A stretch of DNA of 64,000 nt, from positions 23,329,434-23,393,433 of the forward strand of contig JBBCBC010000021.1 in the NCBI GenBank assembly GCA_037126765.1, given 5' to 3'. A model generated the notes under the pieces. It was not told where the DNA came from and did no database searches. It saw only the letters and a program-made list of their open reading frames with translations. How positions within the stretch are numbered: the first letter of the stretch is position 1; each line of letters begins with the position of its first letter. The DNA comes from Stenogyne calaminthoides. Lineage: Eukaryota > Streptophyta > Magnoliopsida > Lamiales > Lamiaceae. Positions 1 through 10,779 of this stretch are shown one piece after another. A program made the translations under genes and the position numbers.

Positions 1-370
1 TTATGCAAGACTTGTTTGCGTTTATCGACGACCATTTCTGGCCAAGCGGTTCGCGACTTGATGTAACTTCGGGCCTTCTGTCATTAATGAAAATCATTTA
101 TTTTTTCTTCCTTTATTGTTCCGACTTGATTTCCTTACGTGACTTTAGAAATGCATAGGTTATTGCCGTCTTACGTGGGTGCGGCTTATTTTTATGAACT
201 TTTCTTAGTCGTCTTACGAAGTCGGGGGAGGATCACACCGCTAGGGAGGCGATCTCGCCACCAGTATGTTAAAAGTCGTACTTCAGGAAGGCGTTGTTAT
301 TATTACGCTACCTCCTTCAGTTTACACACATGAATTTTTAAAAGAAAGACGTCACTTTATTCGACTAGTA
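1..370. other. Unassigned left edge
   Basis: No reading frame with recognisable homology is seen. The composition is mixed (short GC-rich stretches in AT-rich DNA), like the non-coding tail of an LTR element, but no LTR end, primer-binding site or polypurine tract could be defined. A 64-codon open frame at 139-333 has no recognisable motif and is treated as chance. Confidence 0.3.
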
Positions 371-410
371 TTAGCTTGTGATAAATAAAAATAGTGAATC
401 TCGCCGAGTA

Positions 411-585
411 GGCGGAATGCCGACGCAAAGAGGCGGGCTAGTCGACGTCTTGGAGGTGAACAAAATCATCGCCACGAAGGTTGAATGCCAGCGGCGAAGA
501 AGCGGGCTGGTCGACGCCTTGGAGGCGGACAAAATCATCGCCACGAAGGCGGAATGCCAGCGCCGAGGAGGCGGGCTGGTCACAA
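411..585. repeat. GC-rich tandem repeat, about 2.5 copies of a 68-69 bp unit
   Basis: The word GAATGCC recurs at 415, 483 and 552, and each copy continues through GCGGGCTGGTCGACG-like and AAAATCATCGCCACGAAGG blocks. The unit is much richer in GC than its surroundings. It stays open in one frame (378-593, 71 codons), but the frame just follows the repeat and matches no family I recognise. It ends only a few bases before the Helitron coding remnant. Confidence 0.75.
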
Positions 586-594
586 AAAAGTAAC

Positions 595-2400
595 TATGCA
601 ATTAATCGGAAGTAGAGGTTACGATCCAATGACTCACAACTTACCTACAGTTTCAGAAGTTGCAGCTGTGGTTAGTGCTGATCTTGACAGTACTATTGGG
701 GTCCGTGACAGTATAATTCAAACATATTCTGGTATACTGCAACGTATTACAGAGTTTTACCCGTCTTATCTTGCTTTGCAATATCCTCTTCTTTTTCCTT
801 ATGGTGTGGATGAGTACAACTCAATCTGCATTGGGAAGGGGTGGACAAAGGACTGGTATTAGCATCAGAGAGTGTTTTGCATATCGTCTTCAGGAAAGGA
901 ATGAGGAGCCGCCTACACTACTATCTTTCAAGAGGTTGAGGCAACAATTCATTGTGGATGCATATACGATGGTTGAGTCTGCAAGATTTTTGTACATAAA
1001 AAATCATCAGAAAGAACTTCGATGTGATAAGTATGTCGATCTTGAAGATTCTTATTTGAATGGGGAGGGGGGAGGAAGAGCTATTGGTACATGATGCCCG
1101 AGGTACATGATGCATAATTATCAAGATGTTATGACTATTTGTCGTTAAGCTGGTTATGCACAATTGTTTATAACATTTTACGTGCAATGTGAAATGGCCC
1201 GAAATTCTTCGTTATATGTCGCATAGAGGTCAAAATCCCGAAGATTGACCAGATATTGTATGTCGCATCTTTAAGGTCAAACTGGATGCACTAATTCATG
1301 ACATTCGACAAAATAAAATATTTGGAAACGTTTAATCAGGTATAATTTTTTTTTATAAAGTTTTATTTATAAATAAATTATATTATAATAATAGTATATA
1401 ATCATAAATTAAATATAAAAATCTGTAATAAAATTTATACGTTGTTTTGCAGTTTTGTATACAGTTGAGTTTCAAAAAAGTGGTCTGTCTCATGCACATA
1501 TCTTAGTTTTTCTGGAAAAGTATAACGATGCTCCTTCAGGTGATGATATTCATCAAATAATTTCAGTTGAATTACCAGATGAGTCGAATGATAAACAGTA
1601 CTTTGAAACTGTCCGTGATTTTATGATGCATGGTCCTTGTTGTCCAACTGTCAAGTATATCAACAAGGGTCATGATTGTGTGACAGCTACTTTTGTTGAA
1701 AATAATGGGGAGTCTAATCACGCATCGGATGTTAATGAGATCAAGATGTAATATGATTGTAGGTATATTTCGCAGTGTGAAGCTGCTTGGATATTATTTG
1801 ATTTTTGAAATTAACTACATGAATCCATCTGTTGAACGTTTGGCATTCCATCTACCAGAACAACAGAATGTTGTGTTCAGGGACACCGATTCTTTGCATT
1901 CTATTTTGGACAGACCGAGTGTGAAGACTAGCATGTTTTTAGCTTGGTTTGAGTTGAATAAGCATTCTCATGATGCTTCTAAGTTGACATATGCTCAAAT
2001 TCCTCAGTTTTTTATTTTTAAAATAAAAACAAGGAAGTGGGAACCAAGATAGAGGGGATTTTCAGTTGGTCGTATTTCTTATGTACCACCTGGTACTGGT
2101 GAGACATATTATCTGAGGATTCTGTTGAACGTTGTCACTGGACCTATGTGTTTTGATGATATCAAAAAAATTAGAGGAACAATTTATTTCACATTCCGTG
2201 ATGCTTGCTTTGCTAGAGGGTTGTTGGACGATGATAGAGAATATGTTGATGGACTAGAACATGCTAGCGTTTGGGCCTCTGCATCTTCGATGAAATATTT
2301 TTTTGTTACTCTTCTCAATTCCGGATCTTTAAATAATCCGGGTGAAATATGATATAAGTGTTGGAAATATTTGTCCGATGATATTTTGTACAAGAGAAGA
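595..2400 (+). pseudogene. Helitron Rep (Helitron-like N) domain, degenerate
   Basis: In pieces of different frames this stretch reads like the N-terminal replication-initiator half of plant Helitron proteins. The first piece (about 595-860) has the NLPTVSEVAA and LQYPLLFPYG motifs. Next come CFAYRLQERN and VDAYTMVESARFLYIKNHQK (about 865-1090), then VEFQKSGLSHAHILVFL (about 1455-1540, the region of the rolling-circle HxH motif; here AHI), and the GTGETYYLRILLN to GLLDDDREY block (2090-2260). A GT...AG intron of about 110 bp is likely at 1340-1451, where AT-rich sequence ends in TTGCAG. Frameshifts near 860, 1085 and 1740 and a TAG near 2050 make it a pseudogene. The catalytic Tyr pair was not identified with confidence. 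Confidence 0.85.
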
Positions 2401-2749
2401 AAAATAATGTGCGGTATCCAGGTATTTTTTTTTATTATAAATTATTTCAATTTAATTCCCTCCGCCCAATTATTTTTAGCTCAATTTCCTTATTCTTCCG
2501 CACCAAAGTTTATTGCATGATTTATTTTTTAGGCGTTTTATATAATCAATCATAATTATATAATTATATTATATTATATTAAGTATTTTGAAAGAAAAAA
2601 TATCCTTTTTATATTGTTGGTGTGTATATTTTCATATATAAATTATATGTAACTGTTAAGTATATTATTAAAAAAATTCATTTAATAATTTATGTATGAC
2701 TTTTTTAAATTATGATTTTTTTTATTATTCTTATATTTTCTAGAGTTAA
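2401..2749. other. AT-rich gap inside the Helitron gene
   Basis: This very AT-rich stretch separates the Rep and helicase parts. It is either a large intron of the Helitron gene or eroded coding sequence. It contains no motif that I could place in either domain. Confidence 0.5.
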
Positions 2750-4483
2750 AAATGTCGGATAATGAGATCAAGAACTGCTGTCTTTTGAAAATTGATAATA
2801 TGTTACGTTCTCTTGGTAAGAGTTTGTAGTACTTTGATGGTATGCATGTGGCAGTTGCTGATACCAATATATCATCCAGTAATAGAATGATTTTGACTGA
2901 GTTATCGTATAATAGAGTTGACCTGGGAATGGAGTATGAAGTTTTGCTAGGGAGATTGAATGATGAGCAGCGTGTTATTTTTGATAAAATAATTACATCT
3001 GTGTCGTCAGATTTAGGTGGAGTGTTTTTTGTGTACGGTTATGGAGGTACTGGGAAAATATTTTTGTGGAGGACACTATCTTCTAGATTACGATCTGAAG
3101 GTGAGATTGTATTAAATGTTGCCATAACATCACTTTTACTTCCTGGTGGACGTACAACGCATTCTAAGTTTTGCATTCCAATCAATTGTCTGGAAGATTC
3201 TATGTGTAACACCAAACAAGTTAGTCATCTTGCTGAACTTTTGATTAAGTGCAAGATTAAAATATGGGATGAAGCTCCAATGACTCATAGACATTGTATT
3301 GAAACATTAGATACATCATTGAGAGATATCATGCAGTTGTCTGATCCATCGCGCTGTGAAATACCATTTGGTGGAAAAATAATTATCTTTTGGGGAGATT
3401 TCCTACAGATATTGCTTGGCATTCCCTAAAGGAAGGAGACAAGACATTGTACATGCCACTATCAATTCATCCGATTTGTGGAATGCATGCACTGTTTTGA
3501 AGTTGAGAAGAAACATGAGGTTGATGCAATTCGATTCGGTTCAGGGGATGAACGAAATGAAATTATTTTCGGAATGGATCGAATCAGTTGGTGATGGAAG
3601 TATATGGACAAAAATTGATTATGGTTTATATATTATCGTCCCTGATGATATTTTGTTGAAATGTGGTGATGATCCAATTGCTTCTATAGTTGATTGTATT
3701 TATCCGGATTTTAAATCGAGGATGTACGATCACTAATTTTTACAGGACAGAGCTATACTTGCGTCGACACTTGGCGCTATTAAATCTGTTAATGATTACA
3801 TGGTTCGGTTAAATCAAAAGGAGTCTCGCAAGTATCTCAGCTCCGATAGTCTTTGGAGGTCTGATTCCAATTTTGATTCTCTTGCTGATGTTCATACTCC
3901 CGAGTTCCTCAACACTTTGAAATTTTTCGGTGTGCCTGACCATGAACTTAATCTCAAAGTTGGAACGCCTGTTATGTTGTTAATAAATATAGATCATTCA
4001 AAGGGATTATGTAACGGAACCAGGTAAACTTTTTATTTTAATTAATTTTTTTTTACAAATATTTACCATTTCTTTTAAGATTAATTTTATAATTTATTTT
4101 TATATTGTAGGTTGGTGGTCACTAGGTTGAGTGATAGATTGATCGAAGGTAAAGTTCTTACTGGCAACAGCGCTGGTGAACTAGCATTGATACCTAGATT
4201 ATCACTGACTCCTTTCGATACTAGGTTACCGTTCAAGTTTACACGCAGACAATTCCCGTTGATTGTTTCGTATGTTATGTCAATAAATAAAAGTCAAGGA
4301 CAATCATTTTCTCATGTTGGAGTATTTCTTAAGAACCCGATGTTTAGCCATGACCAGCTTTATGCTGCAGTTTAAAGGGTTACCAGTCGACGTGGTTTGA
4401 GGATTATGTTGTGTACTAATGGCAGTTCTGAACATAATACAACAAAGAATGTTGTATTTCAAGAAGTGTTCCGAAATGTTTAG
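2750..4483 (+). pseudogene. Helitron PIF1-type DNA helicase domain, degenerate
   Basis: The C-terminal half of a Helitron protein, related to PIF1 helicases, which would unwind DNA during rolling-circle transposition. The pieces read NDEQRVIFDKI, the Walker A loop GYGGTGK at 3037-3057, the Walker B-like IWDEAPM (about 3264-3284), WGDFLQ (about 3394), GTPVMLLINID (about 3962) and the C-terminal MSINKSQGQSFSHVGVFL (about 4276-4330). The residue after the Walker A Lys is Ile instead of the usual Thr, which would weaken ATP binding. An intron with GTAAAC donor and TTGTAG acceptor lies at about 4024-4110, as in many plant Helitrons. Breaks include a frameshift near 3415, a stop near 3735 and TAA at 4373 where Ser is usual. 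The original stop is TAG at 4481-4483. Confidence 0.9.
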
Positions 4484-4859
4484 ATATTTTGAATTATTTT
4501 ATGATTTTTTTTCCTACATTGTTTTTCTTTAAAAGTTTGAATGTTATTTTATTTAACAAATGGTTGTTGTCGTTTTACTTTTATTTTAAAAAATAAAACA
4601 AGCTGCTATATACGTGTTTATGAATTAGAAAATGGGAATCACTTATGCTTAATAAGTATTGTTTAAAAAAATAATTTGTGAATTGGTAATGAGATACTCT
4701 AAGTTGTAGGGTATTTTGCAGTTGAACTTTGAGAATGACAATAAATATTAAAATTTAATTTTACTAACATATTTTTGACTAAAAAAAGATTTTATCATGG
4801 TTAAGTTATCAATTAATATCTAAAAGATTAATTATAATCTCAAATTAAAGTGATACTAA
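4484..4859. other. AT-rich Helitron 3' flank
   Basis: Non-coding AT-rich sequence between the helicase stop and the Harbinger-like insertion. No gene or repeat with clear structure is seen. Confidence 0.4.
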
Positions 4860-7633
4860 GGCTGCGTTTGCTTTGCCTGAAAAGGGGTGATAGTCTGTTT
4901 AATCCAACTTAATATTGTGTTTGGTTTGGTTGACTGAAGCCCATGATAAATGGCAGCCCGGTACATGAAAATAAATTTATCACTCTGCAGCATGATAAAT
5001 GGTCACGCCCAGGGGGTAGAGATAAACAATCCCCGTCTTTTTCGACCATTGAAAATACAAATTTGTCCTCATTAATTTTATCTTTCAGACCAAAATGCCC
5101 TTTTACATCGAACATATTACTCAAATGTCACTTTATATACACTGCCCATTACCAAATCACATAATCTGCCACTAGGTCATTGCTGATGATTTCCATGGAT
5201 TTTCTTCGTGTTCGCGTGGATTCACAGCAATGAAATCACGATTCAAAACAAAAATTAGATGAAAAGGTAATAAATTAACAACTACGATTCAAGTTTGTGA
5301 GGCTCGTCTCTTGTTTTTTCAACCGATGATTCTCGTCGAAAAGGTTTCCACAAAATTTGGGATTTTCGGAAATTAGGATATTTTGATTCTTTTTTCGGTG
5401 CGACTTCATTATGATATTTGATCTTTCTACATGTTTCCTAAAATTTTGAAATGTATGCGCCTTTCGATTTTGAGATTTGACCTTTTTGTGCGATTTGATT
5501 ATGCTGTTGTGGTATTCCTAATCTCTGCTGAAATAAGACAAGGTGTGTGCTGTCATTCCTCTTCTTCAATCGCATCCTGTCGATGCTGCCCAACACAGTT
5601 AGAATTCTTGGCGTTGAATATGAAACTAAGGTCAGCTCATTCTCTTAATCATAAATTTATATAAGCTCTTTGGATTATGTGATCAGTTTTACCATGTGCT
5701 TCTTAATATGTCAAATATTGAAGGCAATGACCTTTTAGAATAAATTATAAACTTGTTTTGTTTCTAATTAATTTTCATGTTCAAAGGCCTTTTGTTGTAT
5801 TAGTAAGGCATGTTTGATATTGAGTTTGAGATAAAAACGTGATTCCTAAAACTACTACATCAACTACTTAGATGTGTTAGCTGATCTTTCCTAAAACTAT
5901 AATGTCTACCAATTAAACACACCAATAATATGGTCATGTATCCTACAATGATAAGCCAAATGAATGGCAAAAATATCTCCTTTATTAGTTTAATTTTTAA
6001 GAATTATGTTTATTGCTGGATTTTGTATATGTACTTGTGGTGCAAGTTATCGTTTTAATATCTCTTTGTTGTGTCTTTTACCCATTATTAGGAGTATGAA
6101 TCAAAGAAACCATTGATCGACACAACCAATTTTTTAAATCTGTCATGAAAAGAGTTAGGATGACTTATGGTTGTAGATTTATAAGCATGTGGAGTATTCG
6201 GAATAATCATTCCAAACTTTGATGGAAGAAAGATCTATCTTGGTGATGGTAATGTGCATATGTTGTGAATTGAATTTCTTGTCGTTTTATGTGTATAGTT
6301 TTGCTTTCTTGTGATATGGGGGTGTTGATGTTAATACTGGCATGAAAGAGGTTGCCGCAATTTACAAGATGTTGCCTTACTACGAGGCTGAAGGTCACAG
6401 TCTATTATTTTGAAGGTTTTTATTTAAGTGTAGGTGATAACATCTTTGAATTTAAGTGTAGCCCATTATATTGGAAAATTACTCTGTAAGATCGAAAGTT
6501 GTATGAATCCACGTTCATTGCGTCTCTTGTTCAACTTTAATGCTCATCATGTCGAAAATCCTTCACCAATCTTAATCATTTTGTTCACATTCACAATTTT
6601 GACTACCCACTAAAGATCCTTTCCCCTGGTTATGTGTTTCTGGTGTATCAGATATGGATGCCAAAGTCAAGTGTATGATCAAGTTAATTGAAGAAGATGC
6701 AGATTCCTTGCTAGACGGGCCGAAATGTACTACAAGAAACGGCTGAGTTAATGAAACTGGTCGAGGAATTCTGCAGGGCATATCGTGCATTAGCTGAAAG
6801 TGAAAGGTACAACCTTGTGACAGGGGAGCTCCACCATGAGGATAAAGAAGACGTAGGGTAGCCCACAGTTCAAAATCTATTGAAAGAGCAGCAACAACTG
6901 AGATTGAAGTTCAAGACTTAAAAAAGCACTTTTTGATACGAAAGCTGAAAAGGAGAATGATTTGCTTAAGTATCAAGACTGTTTGTCTAAGCTATTTAAT
7001 GTGGAAGAGTTTTTTTTTATATAATTATACCCAACATTTCATAATTTGGATGAGTTTTTCTCATTTGGTGATGCATGCTTGCGATTATAAATCGGGGAGG
7101 AGTTTAAGGGAAAACGTGTTTTGGTTGCTGAGTGTGGGAATTCAGGCATGGAGGTTTCTTTGGATCTTTATTATCATGGTGCACTTCCATTCATGGTGGT
7201 TCGTAACTTTGTAAGAATATATATGTAAACAATTGCTTATTATGATTTATTATTATTGTTATAATTACTAGGCAAAATCTTGTGCATTTTCCGTGTATTT
7301 TTTTAATAGTATTAGTTGTTTTAGTGAAAGGTATTAGTTGTTTTAGTAAAGAGTATTAGTTTTTAAACTATAAAGTATTAGCTTTTTTTATGAACTCTAA
7401 AGTATTAGCTTTCTTACTAAATATATGGTTGAAGGGTAATTTTGACATTTGCCATATTTATCTTATTCATCACTTAACCCAAACAAACTTTTAATAATTT
7501 ATTATACAATACTTAAAATTTAATCTATCAATCTAAACATACAACCAAATTAAAGTAGTAAGATTGTGAATAGTGCAATCTCACTATATCCTATCATTAC
7601 TTATTTATCTCATCCATGGAAGCAAACGAGCCC
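4860..7633. mobile_element. PIF/Harbinger-like element carrying host gene fragments (Pack type)
   Basis: The ends are imperfect terminal inverted repeats: GGCTGCGTTTGCTT on the left and, read inverted, GGGCTCGTTTGCTT on the right (11 of 14 match). They are flanked on both sides by TAA (4857-4859 and 7634-7636), the usual PIF/Harbinger target duplication. Subterminal sequence is rich in GATAA/TTATC-like words. No DDE transposase or Myb-like ORF is recognisable, so the element looks non-autonomous. Its interior holds two pieces of a NETWORKED-type gene (6651-7011). The stretch 5160-6650 has short splice-site-like runs and small open frames that may be other captured exons or introns, which I cannot identify. 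The stretch 7012-7633 shows only short AT-rich GTATTAG-type repeats. The class call rests on TIR style and TSD only. Confidence 0.75.
6651..7011 (+). pseudogene. NETWORKED (NET/KIP1-like) gene fragment: NAB domain plus coiled coil
   Basis: Read with two frame changes, 6651-6830 gives DMDAKVKCMIKLIEEDADS, then ARRAEMYYKKR, then ELMKLVEEFCRAYRALAE and ERYNLVTGEL. This matches in order the NAB (actin-binding) domain of plant NETWORKED/KIP1-like proteins. The two breaks are one-base deletions, near 6708 (in the Phe of DSFA) and near 6743 (in the Pro of KRPEL). A second piece (6873-7011) reads KSIERAATTEIEVQDLKKAL and then KAEKENDLLKYQDCLSKLFN, like the coiled coil of NET1-type proteins. In the family these proteins link actin to membranes; here there is no start, no continuous frame and an element boundary on both sides, so it is a captured relic. 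The family call is from memory of the domain, not a search. Confidence 0.8.
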
Positions 7634-7974
7634 TAAAAGTATATAATAATCCCTCCGTTCCAAAGTCGTTGACCCCTTTGCTTTTGTCACGAGTTATTTA
7701 TTAGTTTTTAAAGTGATAATGTGATTTTTGATTTAGAGTATAGAAGTCCATTTTACTTTATTATTAAAGTAGATGACCTTTTCTGTGTAAAAATAATGGC
7801 ATGAGATGTAATTTGAAGATGTTGAGAGGGAATAATGAAAAGTGGTATAATTACTTCATGCATTTTTGAAAATTGATAAATAAGTTTGAGACGAATCTTT
7901 TAGAAAAAATGAGTAAAATAACTTGAAATTGATAGAATATTAAATTAATTAAATATATAAAAATTAATAATTTT
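7634..7974. other. Helitron 3' internal sequence with possible Stowaway-like remnant
   Basis: Non-coding. The left part starts with CCCTCCGTTCCAAAG, reminiscent of Stowaway-type MITE termini, but a convincing matching inverted end is missing (the best candidate near 7890 matches only partly). The rest is AT-rich. Confidence 0.35.
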
Positions 7975-8003
7975 CGTGCGTTGCACGGGCTGACAAATAC
8001 TAG
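7975..8003 (+). other. Helitron 3' terminal hairpin and CTAG end
   Basis: A perfect 5-bp stem (CGTGC, loop GTT, GCACG) at 7975-7987 is followed 12 bases later by CTAG at 8000-8003 with T next. This is the usual plant Helitron 3' end layout, with insertion before a T. Confidence 0.8.
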
Positions 8004-8732
8004 TAGGAGTAATGTTTATTTGATACTTTGTCTGGAATATAATTAATACTCAATTATTTGTAGCAGCCGCAACTGCGAAATCTGTCAGGATTCCAACTCT
8101 TCTTTCTCACGCCTTTTAATCCGTTTTTCGCTCTCAAAGAATCTACCTTTCCGCCAAAAGTCCAACCAAAGGTCCCTCGTTTCTCACTTTTTTTCCCTTT
8201 AAACTACACTCATCTTCCATAGGATTCTTGTATAACATTTTGTATTTTATGGCATTGTTTCCCTTTTACTGTGAATTCTTGCTGCGATTCTTGTGATTGC
8301 TGTGAGTGATTAATTTAGTTTGTTTTTGGGGGGGAAAATATGGGGCTTGGGATTTTCAGTTTTCGCCGCATATTATGGGTTCTTGAAGATCTGTTGAATC
8401 ATTGATTTGGTGATTTCACACGTCTTCTCTAATGTTGGGATGGAAGTTTGCTTTTTTCTGTTTTGGGAATTAGGGTTTTGTTGCCTTTGGTTTAATTGTA
8501 GTTCTAAGGTTGAAAGAATTGAGGAGGTTGTTTTTCCCGCTTTTTATGGATTTCTAAAGATCTGTTGAATCAGCCCGTCAAAAAAAAAAGAAGATCTGTT
8601 GAATCATTAATTTGGAGATTTCACTCTTTTCTCCGCTAATGTTGAACTGGGATTTTGGATTTTCTGATTTTCTTTTTTGGGGATTAGGGTTTTGTTGCCT
8701 TTGGCTTAATTCTTGTTCTTAAGGTTGAAAGA
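8004..8732 (+). promoter_or_regulatory. Promoter/leader region of the WRKY pseudogene with duplicated leader
   Basis: This stretch lies directly upstream of the WRKY start and contains pyrimidine-rich leader-like sequence. A block of about 150 bp is present twice (8385-8530 and 8590-8745), from GAAGATCTGTTGAATCA to the start-codon region GAGGAGGTTG. A third short copy of the block's beginning lies at about 8556. The first copy ends in GAATTGAGGAGG and lacks the ATG; the second ends in GAATGGAGGAGG and supplies it. Confidence 0.55.
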
Positions 8733-10779
8733 ATGGAGGAGGTTGAAAGTGCAAATAGCGCAGCAATTGAAAGCTGTTATGGGGTGATTAATCTCTTATC
8801 TGAACCCCAAACTCAAAATCATTTCAAAATTTTAGCAGAGCAAACAGGGGATGTTGTTCTTAAGTTCAAGAAAGTTGTCTCTCTCCTCGATTCTAGCTCC
8901 GGTGACGCTAGAGTGAGAAAGAGCAAGAAATTTCAAAGCCTTTTCCCCCAAAACATACTTTTAGACAACCCAATCTGTATAGCAAATGATCATCATCTTA
9001 AGCGTCATGAGCTTCTTCGAATTAATTCCGCAGAAAACAACCCCCTTCAATAATTCGGTCCCACCATAACATTAGGAAATCCTTCTCTCGATTTAAGCTC
9101 ACATGGGAAAAACCTTCCCCAACTAGCTCAGCCTAATTATCATTTTCTCCAACAGTAAAGGATGCAACTTCAGCATCAGCAATTGAAACTGCAATCTGAG
9201 GCATGTATAGATGCAGTAGTAGTGGCATTAGTCTGAACTTCGATACTTGCACTCCAACTATGTCGGCAACTAGGTCCTTTATATCTACATTGAGTGTAGA
9301 TGGGAGCGTTGCAGCAGATCAAAGCTCCAATTTCCAAAAGAGAAGGTGCTCTGGGAGTGTGAAATGTGGAGGCAGTGGTAGATGCCATTGTTCGAAAAAG
9401 AGGTCTTTGTTTTAACTTTTATTTAGGCATTTTCTGTGGCATTTATTACTCGGAATTGCTTTATTTAAATTTTTGCCATTTTATTACAGGAAACAGAGGA
9501 TAAAAAGGACTATTAGAGTACCAGCTATAAGCAGTAAGTTAGCTGATATCCCACTCGATGACTACTCTTGGAGGAAATAGGGTTTGATTGCAATCCACTC
9601 TACCCGATTTCTTGTAGATGCAACCCGTTCCTTGTTGTTTCTTCGAGCCTTTGTTTGAATTGAGTGTTTTTTTTATAGTCTGTGCTGTTTGTGATCGGAA
9701 TATCTTAAGTCACTGTCTGAATGGAGTGTTTCATTAATATCTTAGGTTGTTCTCTGTTTGTGTTCATTACTCTTTCGCCATATCATCGATGAGAAAGAAA
9801 AGGAATTGTGTGGTGGAGTTGGGAGTCGAAATGATAGAATGCTCGGTGTATATCTCATATCTTAGTTAGAAACTTAGTAGTAGGGATGCAATTAAACCTA
9901 GGCGAGCTGACTTTAGAGCATTTGAGTTTTGTTTGTTTATTATCAAGTTAAACTCGAGCTTGATTGTAATTACACACGTGCTTTTACAAGCTTAAACGAA
10001 CTTGATAATATCAATCTTAAATTAGATTTTACATTTGATTTATTACAAAATTAAAATTATATATTTCTGAAAACCATACATCTCTACTAAATATATAATT
10101 ACATTTAATTAAGCAACTTAAATTACATACTCTTATATTTATTATAAATACTATGTGTGGTAAATATATTTTTATAGCCCAACTATTCATTACTCCTATA
10201 ACATATATGAGCTAGCTCACGAGCTTACTAACGTGTTTGTTCACGAGCTAACAAATCAAATATAATTGAGTTTGAGTTTGATTATTTATATTGACGAGCT
10301 CAGATGAATGTTTTTTGAGCCGAGTCCTGAATAGTTCGCGAATGCTTTGGTTTGATTACATCCTAGTTAGTAGCAGCATGTCCTTTTTCAGTATCCTCCT
10401 GAGAGCAGAAGATTCCTGGACTACTACATTTGATTGTTTTTATGGTTTACCAATTCTATCAATGTTTCTTGTCACCTGTAATTACCTTCTGAATATTGCC
10501 ATTTGCTTTGTACTCCCGTTACCATGTCCTGTGATTTCTTCAACATAAATGGTTTTAGCCTTACTTGTTTTCTTAGTACTCCACACGTTTTAAGAAAGTC
10601 AGAATAAATTAGTAACCATATTGGCTTTATGCAGGGGATACTACAAATGTAGTACCATGAGAGGCTGTCCTGCTAGGAAACATTTCAAGAGGTGCTTGGA
10701 CGATTCATCGATGCTAATTGTGACGTACGAAGGTGAACACAACCACCCAAGTTTACCCTCGCAATCAGCTAACCCGTGA
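8733..10779 (+). pseudogene. WRKY transcription factor, group IId, pseudogene
   Basis: Three exons of a group IId WRKY DNA-binding factor are visible. Exon 1 (8733-9402) starts MEEVESANSAAIESCYGVI and includes the KFKKVVSLL and DARVRK region (C/HARF motif area), then the plant zinc-cluster ending CSGSVKCGGSGRCHCSKK. Intron 1 is 9403-9489. Exon 2 (from 9490) gives VPAISSKLADIP and DDYSWRK. Exon 3 (10635-10779) gives GYYKC, GCPARKH and VTYEGEHNH, so the C2HxH zinc ligands are kept. Defects are in-frame TAA at 9051 and 9156, a shift near 9190, and TAG at 9578-9580 exactly where the Tyr of WRKYGQK belongs, after which the GQKPIKGSPHPR part is scrambled. The kept introns mean it is not a retrocopy. 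Intron 2 holds a MITE (9881-10365). Confidence 0.93.
9881..10365. mobile_element. hAT-type MITE in WRKY intron 2
   Basis: The left end TAGGGATGCAATTAAACC matches the inverted right end TAGGATGTAATCAAACC with one gap and two mismatches. The flanks CTTAGTAG (9873-9880) and GTTAGTAG (10366-10373) match at 7 of 8 positions, as expected for a hAT target duplication. At 485 bp it has no coding sequence. It contains GAGCTAGCTCACGAGCT-like short palindromes. Confidence 0.75.

Larger units (their letters stand above)
595..8003 (+). mobile_element. Degenerate autonomous-type Helitron, split by a Harbinger-like insertion
   Basis: This element is inferred from a Rep/helicase gene remnant (595-4483) and, after a nested TIR element (4860-7633), a typical plant Helitron 3' terminus: a CGTGC/GCACG hairpin at 7975-7987 followed 12 bases later by CTAG at 8000-8003 and a T. 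Both parts are on the plus strand in the expected order. The 5' TC terminus was not found, so the left limit is only the start of recognisable coding sequence. The Rep/helicase is broken by many stops, so it cannot move by itself. That the gene and the terminus belong to one copy is inference. Confidence 0.65.

Noticed and set aside
139..333. 64-codon open frame at the left edge
   Set aside because: No domain, no codon pattern and no support on either side; treated as chance.
7650..7960. Stowaway MITE
   Set aside because: Only the left end resembles the family (CTCCGTTCC); no convincing matching end or TA duplication.
8733..9053. Functional 106-residue WRKY-like small protein
   Set aside because: Homology to group IId continues in frame past the TAA at 9051, so this is the truncated start of a dead gene. 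A short product cannot be excluded but is not supported.
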